From Rhodospirillaceae bacterium (GTDB lineage: Bacteria; Pseudomonadota; Alphaproteobacteria; CACIAM-22H2): 49,156 nt of DNA. The stretch lies in the NCBI GenBank assembly GCA_027490975.1, contig JAIXXA010000076.1, forward strand, positions 1 to 49,156, written 5' to 3'. Each line of letters opens with the position of its first letter. Within the stretch, counting starts at the first letter, position 1. Both the position numbers and the translations under genes were made by a program. The notes beneath the pieces are model-generated. The model saw only the letters and a program-made list of their open reading frames with translations. It searched no databases and was not told where the DNA came from. This document shows, piece after piece, positions 16,438 through 25,044 of this stretch.

Positions 16438-16771
16438 CAGCCGGTTGCGCTGCGCCCGCGCTCTGCGCAGCGCCGCCCGGCTGGCTGTCAGCGCGGTTGC
16501 CAGTTTCAGAAGGCGGGTGCCTTCCTTTGACTTTGCGCCCGCTGCGCTCCTGAAAGAACGCAGCGCCCCGTTTGCGCCACGCCTCCTTCCGGGTCGCGTC
16601 CTCATTGCTGTTAGCGGCAAGCAGCACGCCTGCCAGAACCTCACTCCCGAGCGCATCGGCACCGGTCGCGATCACCAGTTCGCCTAGCTGGGTCAGCCTT
16701 GCTGCTTTCAGTGCCTTTGCCCTGTCGCTCAGCACCTGAAGCTCGGCGTCAAAGTCTCTCGGTTTTCGCAT
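16415..16771 (-). CDS. traC: Conjugal transfer protein TraC (rhizobial type)
   Basis: A 118-residue basic protein resembling TraC of Ti and rhizobial plasmids, a likely relaxosome accessory. The N-terminal half (ELQVLSDRAKALKAARLTQL, then GELVIATGADALGSEVLAGV) has the conserved region. The C-terminus is a low-complexity tail of Gln, Ala, Ser and Pro. It is transcribed divergently from traA, with the candidate oriT between. This is the traA / oriT / traC-traD arrangement of the Agrobacterium Dtr region, except that traG, normally after traD, is missing. Confidence 0.75.
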   Translation of the reverse strand: MRKPRDFDAELQVLSDRAKALKAARLTQLGELVIATGADALGSEVLAGVLLAANSNEDATRKEAWRKRGAAFFQERSGRKVKGRHPPSETGNRADSQPGGAAQSAGAAQPADASQSPQ

Positions 16772-16818
16772 GGGTCATGTCCCTTCGCTGTGTGTGAAGG
16801 ACCAACCAGCTATGCCAA

Positions 16819-16915
16819 TGTTGGCTCAGCGCCAACAGGCTGGGTCATTGTGAGACCCCGTCATCCCGAGAGCGATCAAATCGGTTGAGGGCGCGCTTAT
16901 ACGTCGTGCCGACGT
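16819..16915. other. Candidate oriT with nic region
   Basis: The traC-traA gap holds two perfect hairpins: tgttggc/gccaaca (16819-16825 and 16831-16837) and acgtcg/cgacgt (16901-16906 and 16910-16915). Between them is gagggcgcgcttatacgtcg. Its minus-strand reading, TATAAGCGCGCCCTC, resembles the Q-type nic sequence known from RSF1010 and Ti plasmids (TAAGTGCGCCCT, from memory). Position, strand and hairpin spacing fit an origin served by the adjacent TraA. Confidence 0.65.
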
Positions 16916-16944
16916 TGCTTGGATGGCGTAAATGGACGATCGCC

Positions 16945-19884
16945 ATGGCGATCTATCACCTCTCAGCGAAAGTCATCTCGCGCAGCACCGGCGCATCGGC
17001 GCTGGCTGCCGCCGCCTATCGCTCGGGTTCACGACTGCACGATCAGCGCCTCGATCGGCACCACGACTTCAGCAACAAGCCGGGCGTCGTGCACAGCGAG
17101 GTCATGCTGCCAGAAGGTGCGGACGAGGCCTGGCAGGATAGGGAAAAACTCTGGAACGATGTGGAAGCCGCAGAGGTCCGCAAGGATGCACAGCTGGCCC
17201 GCGAGATCGAGTTCGCGCTGCCGAGGGAACTCACCCAGCAACAGGCGATCGAGCTGGCCCGCGACTTTGTGCAAACCGAGTTCGTCGATCGCGGCATGGT
17301 CGCGGATCTCAATGTCCACTGGGACATCGGCGAGGACGGTCAGCCCAAGCCGCACGCGCATGTCATGCTTACGACGCGCGAGATCGATATCGCTGACGAT
17401 GGCAGTGTCAGCTTAGGCGCCAAGGCCCGAGACTGGAACCGCACCGATCTGTTGACCCATTGGCGCGAAGCCTGGGCCAACATCGCCAACGAACGCCTGG
17501 CCGAACTCGATATCGACGCGCGCATCGACCATCGGTCACTGGAAGCACAGGGCATCGACCTGGAGCCACAGCACAAGATCGGCCCAGCTGCCTCGCGCAT
17601 GTTGGCTGAGGGGCTCAGCAGCGAACGGCTCGAAGAGCATCACGCCATCGCGCGGTCGAACGGCGAAAAGATCATCGCCGATCCGAACATTGCGCTTGAT
17701 GCGATCACGCGCGGGCAGGCGACGTTTACCACCCGTGACCTTGCCATGTTCGTACACCGCAACAGCGAGGACAAGGAACAGTTCGACAAGGTGATGTCGG
17801 CGGTGAAGAACGCGCCCGAACTTGTTGAACTGGGACGAGATGGCAAAGGAAATGAGCGGTTCACCAGCCGGTCGATGATCGAGACTGAACGCAGGCTTGA
17901 GCTTGCCACGACCAAGCTCGATGCGAGGCGCAACCATCCGATCACTGACCGGCAGCGCGAACGGGCCTTGGATCGCGCCAAGCAGCGCGGGCTCGATCTG
18001 TCCCCCGAGCAGCGCGGGGCACTGGAACATGTCACCAGCCCGCGCGGCCTCAGCAATGTCATCGGCTATGCCGGAACGGGAAAGAGCGCGATGCTCGGCG
18101 TAGCAAGGGAGGCCTGGGAACTTACTGGCTACGAAGTCCAGGGCGCTGCGCTGTCCGGCATCGCGGCTGAAGGCCTGGAGCACGGGTCTGGCATCGCATC
18201 GCGCACTATCGCCAGCCTGGAATATCAATGGGAGCAGGGCAGGGAGTTGCTCACCGATCGTCATATACTGGTGATCGACGAAGCAGGCATGCTCGGCACA
18301 TGCCAGCTCGAGCGCGTGATGTCGGAAGCCGAGCGGCGCGGCGCGAAAGTCGTGCTCGTCGGCGATCCCGAACAGCTACAGGCAATTGAGGCGGGCGCGG
18401 CGTTCCGCTCTACCGCAGAACGCCATGGCGCTGTCGAAATCAGCGGTATCCGACGCCAGCAAGAGGACTGGCAGCGCGATGCGACACGGGAGCTTGCGAC
18501 GGGCAGGACAGGCGAGGCGCTGGCGCGGTACGAAGATGCTGGACATGTGCATGTCGCGGAAACTCGCGAGGCTGCACGCACCGCGCTCGTCGGTGTGTGG
18601 GATCAGGATCGGAAGGCCGATCCGCAAGCCAGCAGGATCATCCTCACCCACACAAACGATGAGGTGAAGGCTCTCAACGAAGAGGTGCGGGAGCGGATGC
18701 GCGCCAGCGGCGCGCTGGGTCAGGAAATCGACATCAGCGTTGAACGCGGTTCACGCAGCTTTGCCAGCGGTGACCGGATCATGTTCCTGAAGAACGAACG
18801 CGAGCTGGGCGTGAAGAACGGAACGCTGGGCACCGTGCAAAGCCTGTCATCGGTTCGCATGGCGGTGATGCTGGACGATGGCAGGGCAGTGGCGTTCGAC
18901 CTGAAGGACTATGCCCATGTCGATCATGGCTATGCGGCCACGGTCCACAAGGCGCAGGGCATGACCGTCGACAAGGTGCAGGTGCTCGCCACGCCGGGCA
19001 TGGACCGGCACGGGGCCTATGTCGCGCTGTCGCGGCACCGTAGCCAGGTCGATCTGCATTATGGCAAGGATGACTTTGCTGATCGCAAGGCGATGACCCG
19101 CACGCTGTCGCGCGAGCGGGCCAAGGATATGGCGAGTGACTACACCCGGCAGCCAGACAAGATCCAGCAACAGCAAAAGGGCAGGGAACTCAAACAGCCA
19201 GGGCGCGACAAACAGACCCGCATCAGGGTCAGCCGCACCGGCGCGCTCGCCGATCTGCTCGGGGGCAGGGAGGACACGCCACAGCGCGAGCGCCAGCCGG
19301 GGCTGCGGGTCAATGCCGATCTGTTCAAATCAGGACCTGAGCAGACACCGCTGGAAAAGGCGGTTCAGCAATACACGCGTGCGGCGAAGGAGATCATGAC
19401 CTTGTACGACCAGGGGCTGGACTCGCTCGAATATCAGGAGGCTGCGCTCGACAAGGCAGGCCGGGCGCTTGAGGCAATGGGCCGTGGATATAATGCGCAT
19501 GACCTTGCTCATGCGCTGGTCAACGACCGCTCGCTGATCCCCGAAGCCCTGTCTGGCAACATGGACAGGACCATTGAGGGGATGCACCAGCAGCAGGCGG
19601 CGCGCCTGGCAGAACAAGCGAGGGCCGACCGGTTCGTCCACGAGTGGCAGACACGCTCGCGCCAGATGCGGCGCATGCTCAAGGATCAGGACTATCTCAA
19701 CGCCGACAAGGTCGAACGTCACCTTGGTGAAATGGCTCACAGCCTCGAGCGCGACCCGCAACTTGAGTCGCTGCTGCGGAACCGCCGCGTGGAACTGGGG
19801 CTGGACCCAGTGAGAGGCAGATCACTGTCGCAGGACCTTGCAGACTGTATCGACCCCTCGCGTTCGCGGGGGCTCGGGCTGTAG
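16945..19884 (+). CDS. traA: TraA relaxase-helicase (MobA/MobL type)
   Basis: A 979-residue conjugative relaxase fused to a RecD-like helicase. Residues 1-230 are the MobA/MobL domain: MAIYHLSAKVISRSTGASAL, AAYRSGS, and the metal-binding HWDIGEDGQPKPHAHVML near 125-142. The helicase part carries Walker A GYAGTGKSAML near 374, Walker B VIDEAGML near 443, GDPEQLQAIE and HKAQGMT-type motifs (TVHKAQGMTVDKV). The C-terminus is helical and variable. ATG 16945 fits the family; a TTG frame from 16885 would run through the nic region. It would nick at the adjacent oriT and unwind the strand for transfer. It is somewhat shorter than the roughly 1100-residue rhizobial TraA but has all landmark motifs. 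Confidence 0.9.
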   Translation: MAIYHLSAKVISRSTGASALAAAAYRSGSRLHDQRLDRHHDFSNKPGVVHSEVMLPEGADEAWQDREKLWNDVEAAEVRKDAQLAREIEFALPRELTQQQAIELARDFVQTEFVDRGMVADLNVHWDIGEDGQPKPHAHVMLTTREIDIADDGSVSLGAKARDWNRTDLLTHWREAWANIANERLAELDIDARIDHRSLEAQGIDLEPQHKIGPAASRMLAEGLSSERLEEHHAIARSNGEKIIADPNIALDAITRGQATFTTRDLAMFVHRNSEDKEQFDKVMSAVKNAPELVELGRDGKGNERFTSRSMIETERRLELATTKLDARRNHPITDRQRERALDRAKQRGLDLSPEQRGALEHVTSPRGLSNVIGYAGTGKSAMLGVAREAWELTGYEVQGAALSGIAAEGLEHGSGIASRTIASLEYQWEQGRELLTDRHILVIDEAGMLGTCQLERVMSEAERRGAKVVLVGDPEQLQAIEAGAAFRSTAERHGAVEISGIRRQQEDWQRDATRELATGRTGEALARYEDAGHVHVAETREAARTALVGVWDQDRKADPQASRIILTHTNDEVKALNEEVRERMRASGALGQEIDISVERGSRSFASGDRIMFLKNERELGVKNGTLGTVQSLSSVRMAVMLDDGRAVAFDLKDYAHVDHGYAATVHKAQGMTVDKVQVLATPGMDRHGAYVALSRHRSQVDLHYGKDDFADRKAMTRTLSRERAKDMASDYTRQPDKIQQQQKGRELKQPGRDKQTRIRVSRTGALADLLGGREDTPQRERQPGLRVNADLFKSGPEQTPLEKAVQQYTRAAKEIMTLYDQGLDSLEYQEAALDKAGRALEAMGRGYNAHDLAHALVNDRSLIPEALSGNMDRTIEGMHQQQAARLAEQARADRFVHEWQTRSRQMRRMLKDQDYLNADKVERHLGEMAHSLERDPQLESLLRNRRVELGLDPVRGRSLSQDLADCIDPSRSRGLGL

Positions 19885-19894
19885 CCATTATGCC

Positions 19895-20056
19895 ATGTCA
19901 GAACCTGAACCCGACGATATCCCGATCGAGCAGGCGCTCGAGATGATCGCGCAGCGGCTTGGAATGCTCACAACCTCGGTCGACGGGGTTGCCGAGGGGC
20001 AGCAGGACATGCTGGTGCTGCGCGACAATCAGGATGAGAACCGCGCGACAATCTAG
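19895..20056 (+). CDS. Small acidic protein downstream of traA
   Basis: A 53-residue acidic frame opening MSEPEPDDIPIEQALEMIAQ, then RLGMLTTSVDGVAEGQQDML. It begins 8 bp after the traA stop and continues its transcription unit. The heptad-like pattern of hydrophobic residues suggests a helical or coiled-coil peptide. I do not know a named family. Position and codon use support a real gene, but its size limits certainty. Confidence 0.5.
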   Translation: MSEPEPDDIPIEQALEMIAQRLGMLTTSVDGVAEGQQDMLVLRDNQDENRATI

Positions 20057-20070
20057 ATGAGAATGGCGGC

Positions 20071-20119
20071 GTGTGTCTGTCGGGACGAGGGGCGTAGCCC
20101 CGAGGAGCGACAGACACAC
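20071..20119. repeat. Nested hairpin after the tra genes
   Basis: gtgtgtctgtcg (20071-20082) pairs perfectly with cgacagacacac (20108-20119), and inside the loop ggggc pairs with gcccc around gta (20089-20101). It starts 15 bp after the small gene's stop. There is no T run, so it is not a classic terminator. An mRNA-stabilising or second recognition structure is possible. Confidence 0.6.
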
Positions 20120-20159
20120 ACCGCAAGCGTCCTTCTTTGTAGGAGGGGCGCGATGGTGA

Positions 20160-20639
<480 letters not shown>

Positions 20640-20770
20640 AGCGGCAGCTTTGCGCCCCAATCTCGGTCATTACGGCTTTGTTGCAAATTGCCTGAAAGCA
20701 GACATTGCTGCCAATCGGTTTAAGCAGCCGGATCTGGGACGAAGCCGTCGTTCCCGCTTCGCGACGCAAA

Positions 20771-20850
20771 CTGCGGTTCTGGGCGAAAGCAGACGCTCCG
20801 CCTCGCACAGATGGTGTGCTCGAATGACTGAACCAACAGCCGGCTGCCGG
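20771..20850 (+). repeat. Dispersed ~70-bp repeat, copy 1 (degenerate)
   Basis: Contains gaaagcagacgctcc and, downstream, gaatgactg followed by cggctgccgg, in the same order and similar spacing as copies at 25861 and 38551. It is the most diverged copy with copy 4. It lies in the spacer just beyond the 3' end of the SEC-C nuclease gene. Confidence 0.45.
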
Positions 20851-20853
20851 CTT

Positions 20854-23070
20854 TCACCCGAATTGATCAAGATTCAGGTGACATTTCTTATATTTCAGGC
20901 CGCTGCCGCAATGACAGGGGGCGTTCCGCCCGGCCAGAGCGGGCCGCGGTGCGGCGAGGGTCGTGACTGGGCGCTTGATGATCCTATCGGCGGCGCGTTC
21001 GGCCCGGCTGTCGTGCTTCCAGGGAAACTCGACCTTGTGCCCGAAGCGCAGCGTTCCGCCGGGTGCGATAACGATGCCATACCAGCTGTCCGCGCGACCG
21101 CGGTACTTGCGCGCGCGCATGTGGTCGTCGATCCTGGCCAGACTGTTGGCGTCGGTGTCAGCGTTGCAGTGTATAGCGATGCCCGATCCGCCGAAGCCGA
21201 GCACGAAGTTCGACTCCCCCCGCCACCCGGCCTTCGCGACCACCGTCTCCAGGTTGTCGCGCAGTTCCGTGATGCCATTCTGGGCGAGCTGATAGGCGAG
21301 CATGACCGTGTCGGTCAGCGTGCCGGTCGGGTTCGCTTCGATCGCGCGAATGAGCCTGTCCAGTCTCGATCCGGCGATTACGGTGAGCACGCCCCTAGGC
21401 GTCCGCGGGCCGGGTTGGCCCATTCTCCGCACACCCATTGCGATCTCAATGTCGGCCGCGAAGTCGTCCTCGAACACGACCATGTCGTGCTCCTTCTCCA
21501 GCCACAGATTGTATTTTAGGTGGTAGGACAGCAGCGTGATCTCGTGATGGATGAAGACCTTCGGTCCGTTGATCGCGCGCAGCTCCAGATAGCTCAGAAA
21601 GCGGATCGGCCGCTCGAGCATCTCGGCCATAACGTCTAGCGTGAAGACGTCGATGACGAGCGGGGCGAGGACCTTGGGCTCCTCCCGACGCACCAGGAAC
21701 TGGTCCGTCTGGAAGGCCAGCGCCGGGTAGTGGTCCGACACCAGGCACACCGGGAACACCTGCGAGATCCCGGGTGGGATCTCGATCGTTGTGCCGTCGG
21801 CGGTGCTGAAGCGAAGCGAACGGTCCGACAGCGCGGCGGAGCAGTCCATGGCTTGATCATAGGCGTCTTGGACCGCGCCCTTGAAGTCGCCGCGCAGCTG
21901 AAGGTCGTTGCCCTTGCGCGCGGCGAGAGTGAGGCGCTTCGACTTGGCCTGCAGCACGATCGCCCGGTCGGCGAACAGCACTAGCACGTCGATCTCGCCG
22001 ACGCGGTCGCCCTTCGCGCGGTCGACGTTCACGCCCCTGTGCACCCGGGCCGGACCGAACACTCGAGACAGGCGATCGACGGCGAACGCCTCGGTGAAGT
22101 CGCCGCGGTGGTCGGACAGCGCCGGTCTGTAGGGCTTGTCCTCGAACATCCAGTAGAAGGGCGACTCGTAGACGGCCTCCGCCAGCGCGTTGAAGTGGAA
22201 AATCAGGTGGCGCCCGTCGCCCGTCTCCAGCACCGGCGACCCGTTAACGGCGTTGAAGTCGCTGATCGTGACGAAGGTCGGATTGCCGCGGCCCACCGGC
22301 AGCGTGAATGCGTCAATGCAGGCGATCGCGGTCTCCTCGCCGAGGCCGGCGACGGGAGCGATCTCGGCGGCGGTCAGCGTGAACGCCTCGAGAAGGCGCG
22401 GATCGCCTGGCGTGTTTGCGCCCGCCGCCATCGCGCCAGAGACCTTGCCGTTCTGGATGTCGGCGACGGCCTTAGCGAAGGCGACCATATCGGCGATTCC
22501 GGCCTTCCGATGCTCCTTCAGCCAAGGGTCGTCGGCCGCATACTTCTCGATCGCGAAGTCGCAGTTCTGGAATGAGAAAGCGCCTTCGCCGCCATAGAAG
22601 ATCGGCTCGCGCATCGCACCGCCGCTTTCCCAAGGGTTGGGCGGGGTCTCGCCGGCCTCGAACCCCGCGAACATGCCGTCGAGCGTCGGCGCGCCCATGC
22701 ACCGGTGCAGTTCCTCCATCAGGGCGTCGGTCCGCTTGACGAGCGCGTCGACGTCGGTGGGTGCCGGAGCGGCCAGATCGCCACCGGCGCGCACCATCAG
22801 CCCGATGAGCGTGGACATCTCAGTCCGGATCAGCCGCGACCTCGAATAGAGATGCTGCATGTCCTCGGCCTTCATCCCGTCGCGGCGATGCCACACGAAG
22901 TTGTCGCGCACGCACAGGAAGGCGATCACGTGTGCGTAGCCGCGGGTGGCGGTCAGTTCCGCGATCTCGTCGAACACCTCTTGCTCAGGCCGTCGCGCGG
23001 GAACCCGCGGCCGCACTCCGCTCTCCGCCGACCCGTCGGCTTGGGTCGTCAGTGCTGCCAGTTCACTCAT
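20854..23070 (-). CDS. PD-(D/E)XK-like nuclease with C-terminal SEC-C zinc motif
   Basis: A 738-residue protein. Near residue 360-380 it has GDRVGEIDVLVLFADRAIVL, then QAKSKRL, a plausible D/E...ExD...QxK restriction-endonuclease-type centre (NERD-like). The extreme C-terminus is a SEC-C zinc-binding motif, CHCGSGLKYKKCH. The N-terminal 330 residues are mainly helical and unrecognised. SEC-C tails recur on nucleases and other proteins in defence-type loci. The start ATG 23070 overlaps the stop of the upstream small gene by 8 bp, indicating translational coupling. A longer frame to 23343 runs inside that gene and is rejected. It may be a two-gene phage-defence nuclease, but neither target nor trigger is evident. 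Confidence 0.7.
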   Translation of the reverse strand: MSELAALTTQADGSAESGVRPRVPARRPEQEVFDEIAELTATRGYAHVIAFLCVRDNFVWHRRDGMKAEDMQHLYSRSRLIRTEMSTLIGLMVRAGGDLAAPAPTDVDALVKRTDALMEELHRCMGAPTLDGMFAGFEAGETPPNPWESGGAMREPIFYGGEGAFSFQNCDFAIEKYAADDPWLKEHRKAGIADMVAFAKAVADIQNGKVSGAMAAGANTPGDPRLLEAFTLTAAEIAPVAGLGEETAIACIDAFTLPVGRGNPTFVTISDFNAVNGSPVLETGDGRHLIFHFNALAEAVYESPFYWMFEDKPYRPALSDHRGDFTEAFAVDRLSRVFGPARVHRGVNVDRAKGDRVGEIDVLVLFADRAIVLQAKSKRLTLAARKGNDLQLRGDFKGAVQDAYDQAMDCSAALSDRSLRFSTADGTTIEIPPGISQVFPVCLVSDHYPALAFQTDQFLVRREEPKVLAPLVIDVFTLDVMAEMLERPIRFLSYLELRAINGPKVFIHHEITLLSYHLKYNLWLEKEHDMVVFEDDFAADIEIAMGVRRMGQPGPRTPRGVLTVIAGSRLDRLIRAIEANPTGTLTDTVMLAYQLAQNGITELRDNLETVVAKAGWRGESNFVLGFGGSGIAIHCNADTDANSLARIDDHMRARKYRGRADSWYGIVIAPGGTLRFGHKVEFPWKHDSRAERAADRIIKRPVTTLAAPRPALAGRNAPCHCGSGLKYKKCHLNLDQFG

Positions 23071-23449
23071 CGCCTTGTTCCCAGTGGGCGAGGCCCTTCG
23101 CGACCATTTTCCGGGCGAATCCCGGTCCGTCGCCGGTGAGATGTCCGCCATCGTCGCGCCGGTTGCCGTCATCGACATGGAAGGTGACCGGGATCGGACT
23201 GCTCGAGATGATCTCCTGTCCGATCCCCTGCTTAATGTAGTCGCCCCTGCCTTTCGGTCCGTCGAGATACATATTGATGACCACGAAGTGATCTTCGTCA
23301 TAGCGGTCCGCGCCTTCGATGTGCCTAAAGGTGATGCTGCCAATCAGTTCGGGAGGGGTCGCGAGGGTCCTGACAATCGCCTCGTCGTCGTCGGTCCATT
23401 CGATCTCGACGTCGCCCTTGTTCTTTGTCGTGAATATCCATTTGCTCAT
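23063..23449 (-). CDS. Small partner protein of the SEC-C nuclease
   Basis: A 128-residue acidic, soluble protein of no family I recognise, opening MSKWIFTTKNKGDVEIEW. It contains ITFRHIEGADRYDEDHFVVI, then YIKQGIGQEII, and ends KMVAKGLAHWEQGDE. Its stop codon overlaps the start of the 738-residue nuclease gene, so the two are made together and probably function together, as inhibitor, sensor or adaptor. No signal peptide or membrane segment is visible. Confidence 0.7.
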   Translation of the reverse strand: MSKWIFTTKNKGDVEIEWTDDDEAIVRTLATPPELIGSITFRHIEGADRYDEDHFVVINMYLDGPKGRGDYIKQGIGQEIISSSPIPVTFHVDDGNRRDDGGHLTGDGPGFARKMVAKGLAHWEQGDE

Positions 23450-23737
23450 GAAGGCACTGTATCAGAAGCTGTAGTTCACGCGCCATATTGGAGCGCGTTG
23501 TTCGCGGAAAGTGTGCCGTGCGCGCGACCCCGGCCGACCGATTCCCGCCGCCGAGTTCGATGACGATGGCGGCCAGCAATGCGTCTCGATCATCGTGTGA
23601 TTGCGTCGCGATCATCAAGTCCCTTGGTGTGCCGGATCTGGAAGATACGGGCGAGAAGAACGAATACCGATGAGTGCGTGCTCTCCAATGTCGGAAACAA
23701 CCATTCGTCGAGGCGAGGGCGAACTTCCGCCCTAAAG

Positions 23738-23782
23738 AAAGCGCCGGGCGCTCGTGGACGGCGGCAATCGGGGCGCTTTTTT
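23738..23782 (-). terminator. Possible terminator after the envelope-protein trio
   Basis: On the minus strand, ggggcgc and its complement form a stem (aaagcgcc 23738-23745 with ggcgcttt 23772-23779 as read on plus) around a 26-base loop that is itself GC-rich. The minus-strand read ends GGCGCTTTCTTT. It sits about 100 bp beyond the stop at 23880. The loop is long for a classic terminator. Confidence 0.35.
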
Positions 23783-23808
23783 GACCGTCCGCATCGGCGC
23801 ATCTGATT

Positions 23809-23877
23809 GGCGGCTTCTGTCACGAGCGGACGCTCATGGCGGCTGTCGCGAATGACCGGGTCTGGTCGGATCGCGAC
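23809..23877 (+). repeat. Dispersed ~70-bp repeat, copy 2
   Basis: Reads cttctgtcacgagcggacgc, then gcgaatgaccgggtctggtc, collinear with copy 3 (25861-25930), especially in the second half (gcgaaYgacYgggtctggtcg). It lies within the 430-bp spacer between the SEC-C operon and the next cassette. Nothing else is seen in that spacer apart from the terminator-like stem. Confidence 0.55.
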
Positions 23878-23879
23878 AT

Positions 23880-24473
23880 TTACGGCAGGATGGCGATATC
23901 TTCGTCGAGATAGGCTCCGATCACTGTACCGGAGTTGATCCTAGCGCTTGTGCCTGTGACAAAAAATCCTGCCAGCGGAACCAAGGCGATCGAGCCAACG
24001 ACACCGGCCGTACCGGTGACACCCTTATCGTCAAACGTCCCAGACAGGCGCACCTGACGACCCGAGACAGTCGCGTAGAGCACACGTGCCGTTATGTGCC
24101 CGGACTTCCCCCACATGCCCTTGTTCCGGACTGAGGTGATTTCACCCTGGACCGGCGAACCAGCGGGAATCACAATCTTCCCGTTCAGCATCACCGGCTC
24201 TGCAATTTCCATGCGGAACCGTTGACCAACGCGCGCCAATTTCTTCTCTGTCGTCAGCTCCTCTAGCAAACGCACAGATACCGTCGCTCCAGCCCTCAAC
24301 GTGTTGTCGGTGGCTGGCGCAAGGGTTGCGACGATCGGCTGCTGAGATGGCTGAGCAGGTTGTGGGGGAGCAACAGCATCAGCTGGAGCTGGCTCAGCAG
24401 TGGTTTGTGCAAACCCTTGCGCACTCAATAACGCGACCCCCACCGCAAGTGCGACCCTCATGCCTACCCCCAT
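23880..24473 (-). CDS. Exported envelope protein, paralogue of the gene at 25045
   Basis: A secreted protein of about 197 residues with a signal peptide (MRVALAVGVALLSAQGFAQ) and a Pro/Ala/Gln-rich linker, then a beta-rich domain: RAGATVSVRLLEELTTEKKL, ARVGQRFRMEIAEPV, IVIPAGSPVQGEIT. It ends in a glycine-rich hydrophobic hairpin (SIALVPLAGFFVTGTSARIN). The IPAGSxVxGEI and GFFVTGTSAxI segments match the protein at 25045-25626, so the two are paralogues. ATG 24473 has GAAGG five bases upstream; ATG 24497 and 24461 are alternatives. Function unknown; an outer-membrane or periplasmic location is likely. Confidence 0.7.
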   Translation of the reverse strand: MGVGMRVALAVGVALLSAQGFAQTTAEPAPADAVAPPQPAQPSQQPIVATLAPATDNTLRAGATVSVRLLEELTTEKKLARVGQRFRMEIAEPVMLNGKIVIPAGSPVQGEITSVRNKGMWGKSGHITARVLYATVSGRQVRLSGTFDDKGVTGTAGVVGSIALVPLAGFFVTGTSARINSGTVIGAYLDEDIAILP

Positions 24474-24534
24474 TATAACCTTCGGACTCGCGCCCATGTA
24501 TCGATGCTAGGCGCTTCAGTGGAAAATGCCAGCC

Positions 24535-25002
24535 TCAACCGGGGTCGGCAAGAACGCGTGGACCGATGTCGTCAGAATCGACGTATTTCAGGTCAGATTT
24601 TTTGGCGTTGAACTCTTCGATAGTCGAAGGAGCAAGGTTCGGTCGCCCCGCCATTATCCCCATTCTGATGGAACATTTGACGACATAGCGTTCGCCTGCA
24701 TCCACTTCGAGATTGAGGACATCCTTAGCCTCACTCTTGGCGTTGAACTCGTGCGCGCCGGGTTCAATGTTCAGGATGAAGTATTTTCCCGCGCCCAGGG
24801 CACTGATGCGCTCTTTACCGATGTTGACACCGCATCCCATTGCACCCCCCATCATGGTGCCCGAGCGCCAGAAGACGATTTGGCCCTTGCCTTCGGGTGG
24901 TGCTGGCAGCTCCGCAGGTGCCGGACGGCCGGATTCAGCGACGGCCGGAGCGGCAATGGCGATCAGGGCCAATGCGGCAGATAAGACAGAAATTCGGATC
25001 AT
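24535..25002 (-). CDS. DUF2846-like exported protein
   Basis: A 155-residue protein with a signal peptide (IRISVLSAALALIAIAAPAV, then AES). The mature part has GKGQIVFWRSGTMMGGAMGC, then INIEP-like ILNIEPGAHEFNAKSEAKD and AGERYVVKCSI, matching the DUF2846 pattern of a small beta-sandwich near the membrane surface. Two cysteines could form a disulfide. It lies between the two paralogous envelope genes in the same direction (gaps of 61 and 42 bp), so the three are probably one operon. Its role is unknown. Confidence 0.7.
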   Translation of the reverse strand: MIRISVLSAALALIAIAAPAVAESGRPAPAELPAPPEGKGQIVFWRSGTMMGGAMGCGVNIGKERISALGAGKYFILNIEPGAHEFNAKSEAKDVLNLEVDAGERYVVKCSIRMGIMAGRPNLAPSTIEEFNAKKSDLKYVDSDDIGPRVLADPG

Positions 25003-25044
25003 CGGAACTTTTCCATTGGCTAGAGAAACACGAAACCGGTGCAG

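Noticed and set aside
16438-16662. N-terminal extension of TraD within traC
   Set aside because: Lies wholly inside traC in another frame; the family match begins near the ATG at 16437.
20674-20687. ggctttgttgcaaa, similar to an IS6-family terminal repeat
   Set aside because: Single copy with no partner end or transposase; the match is short and may be chance.
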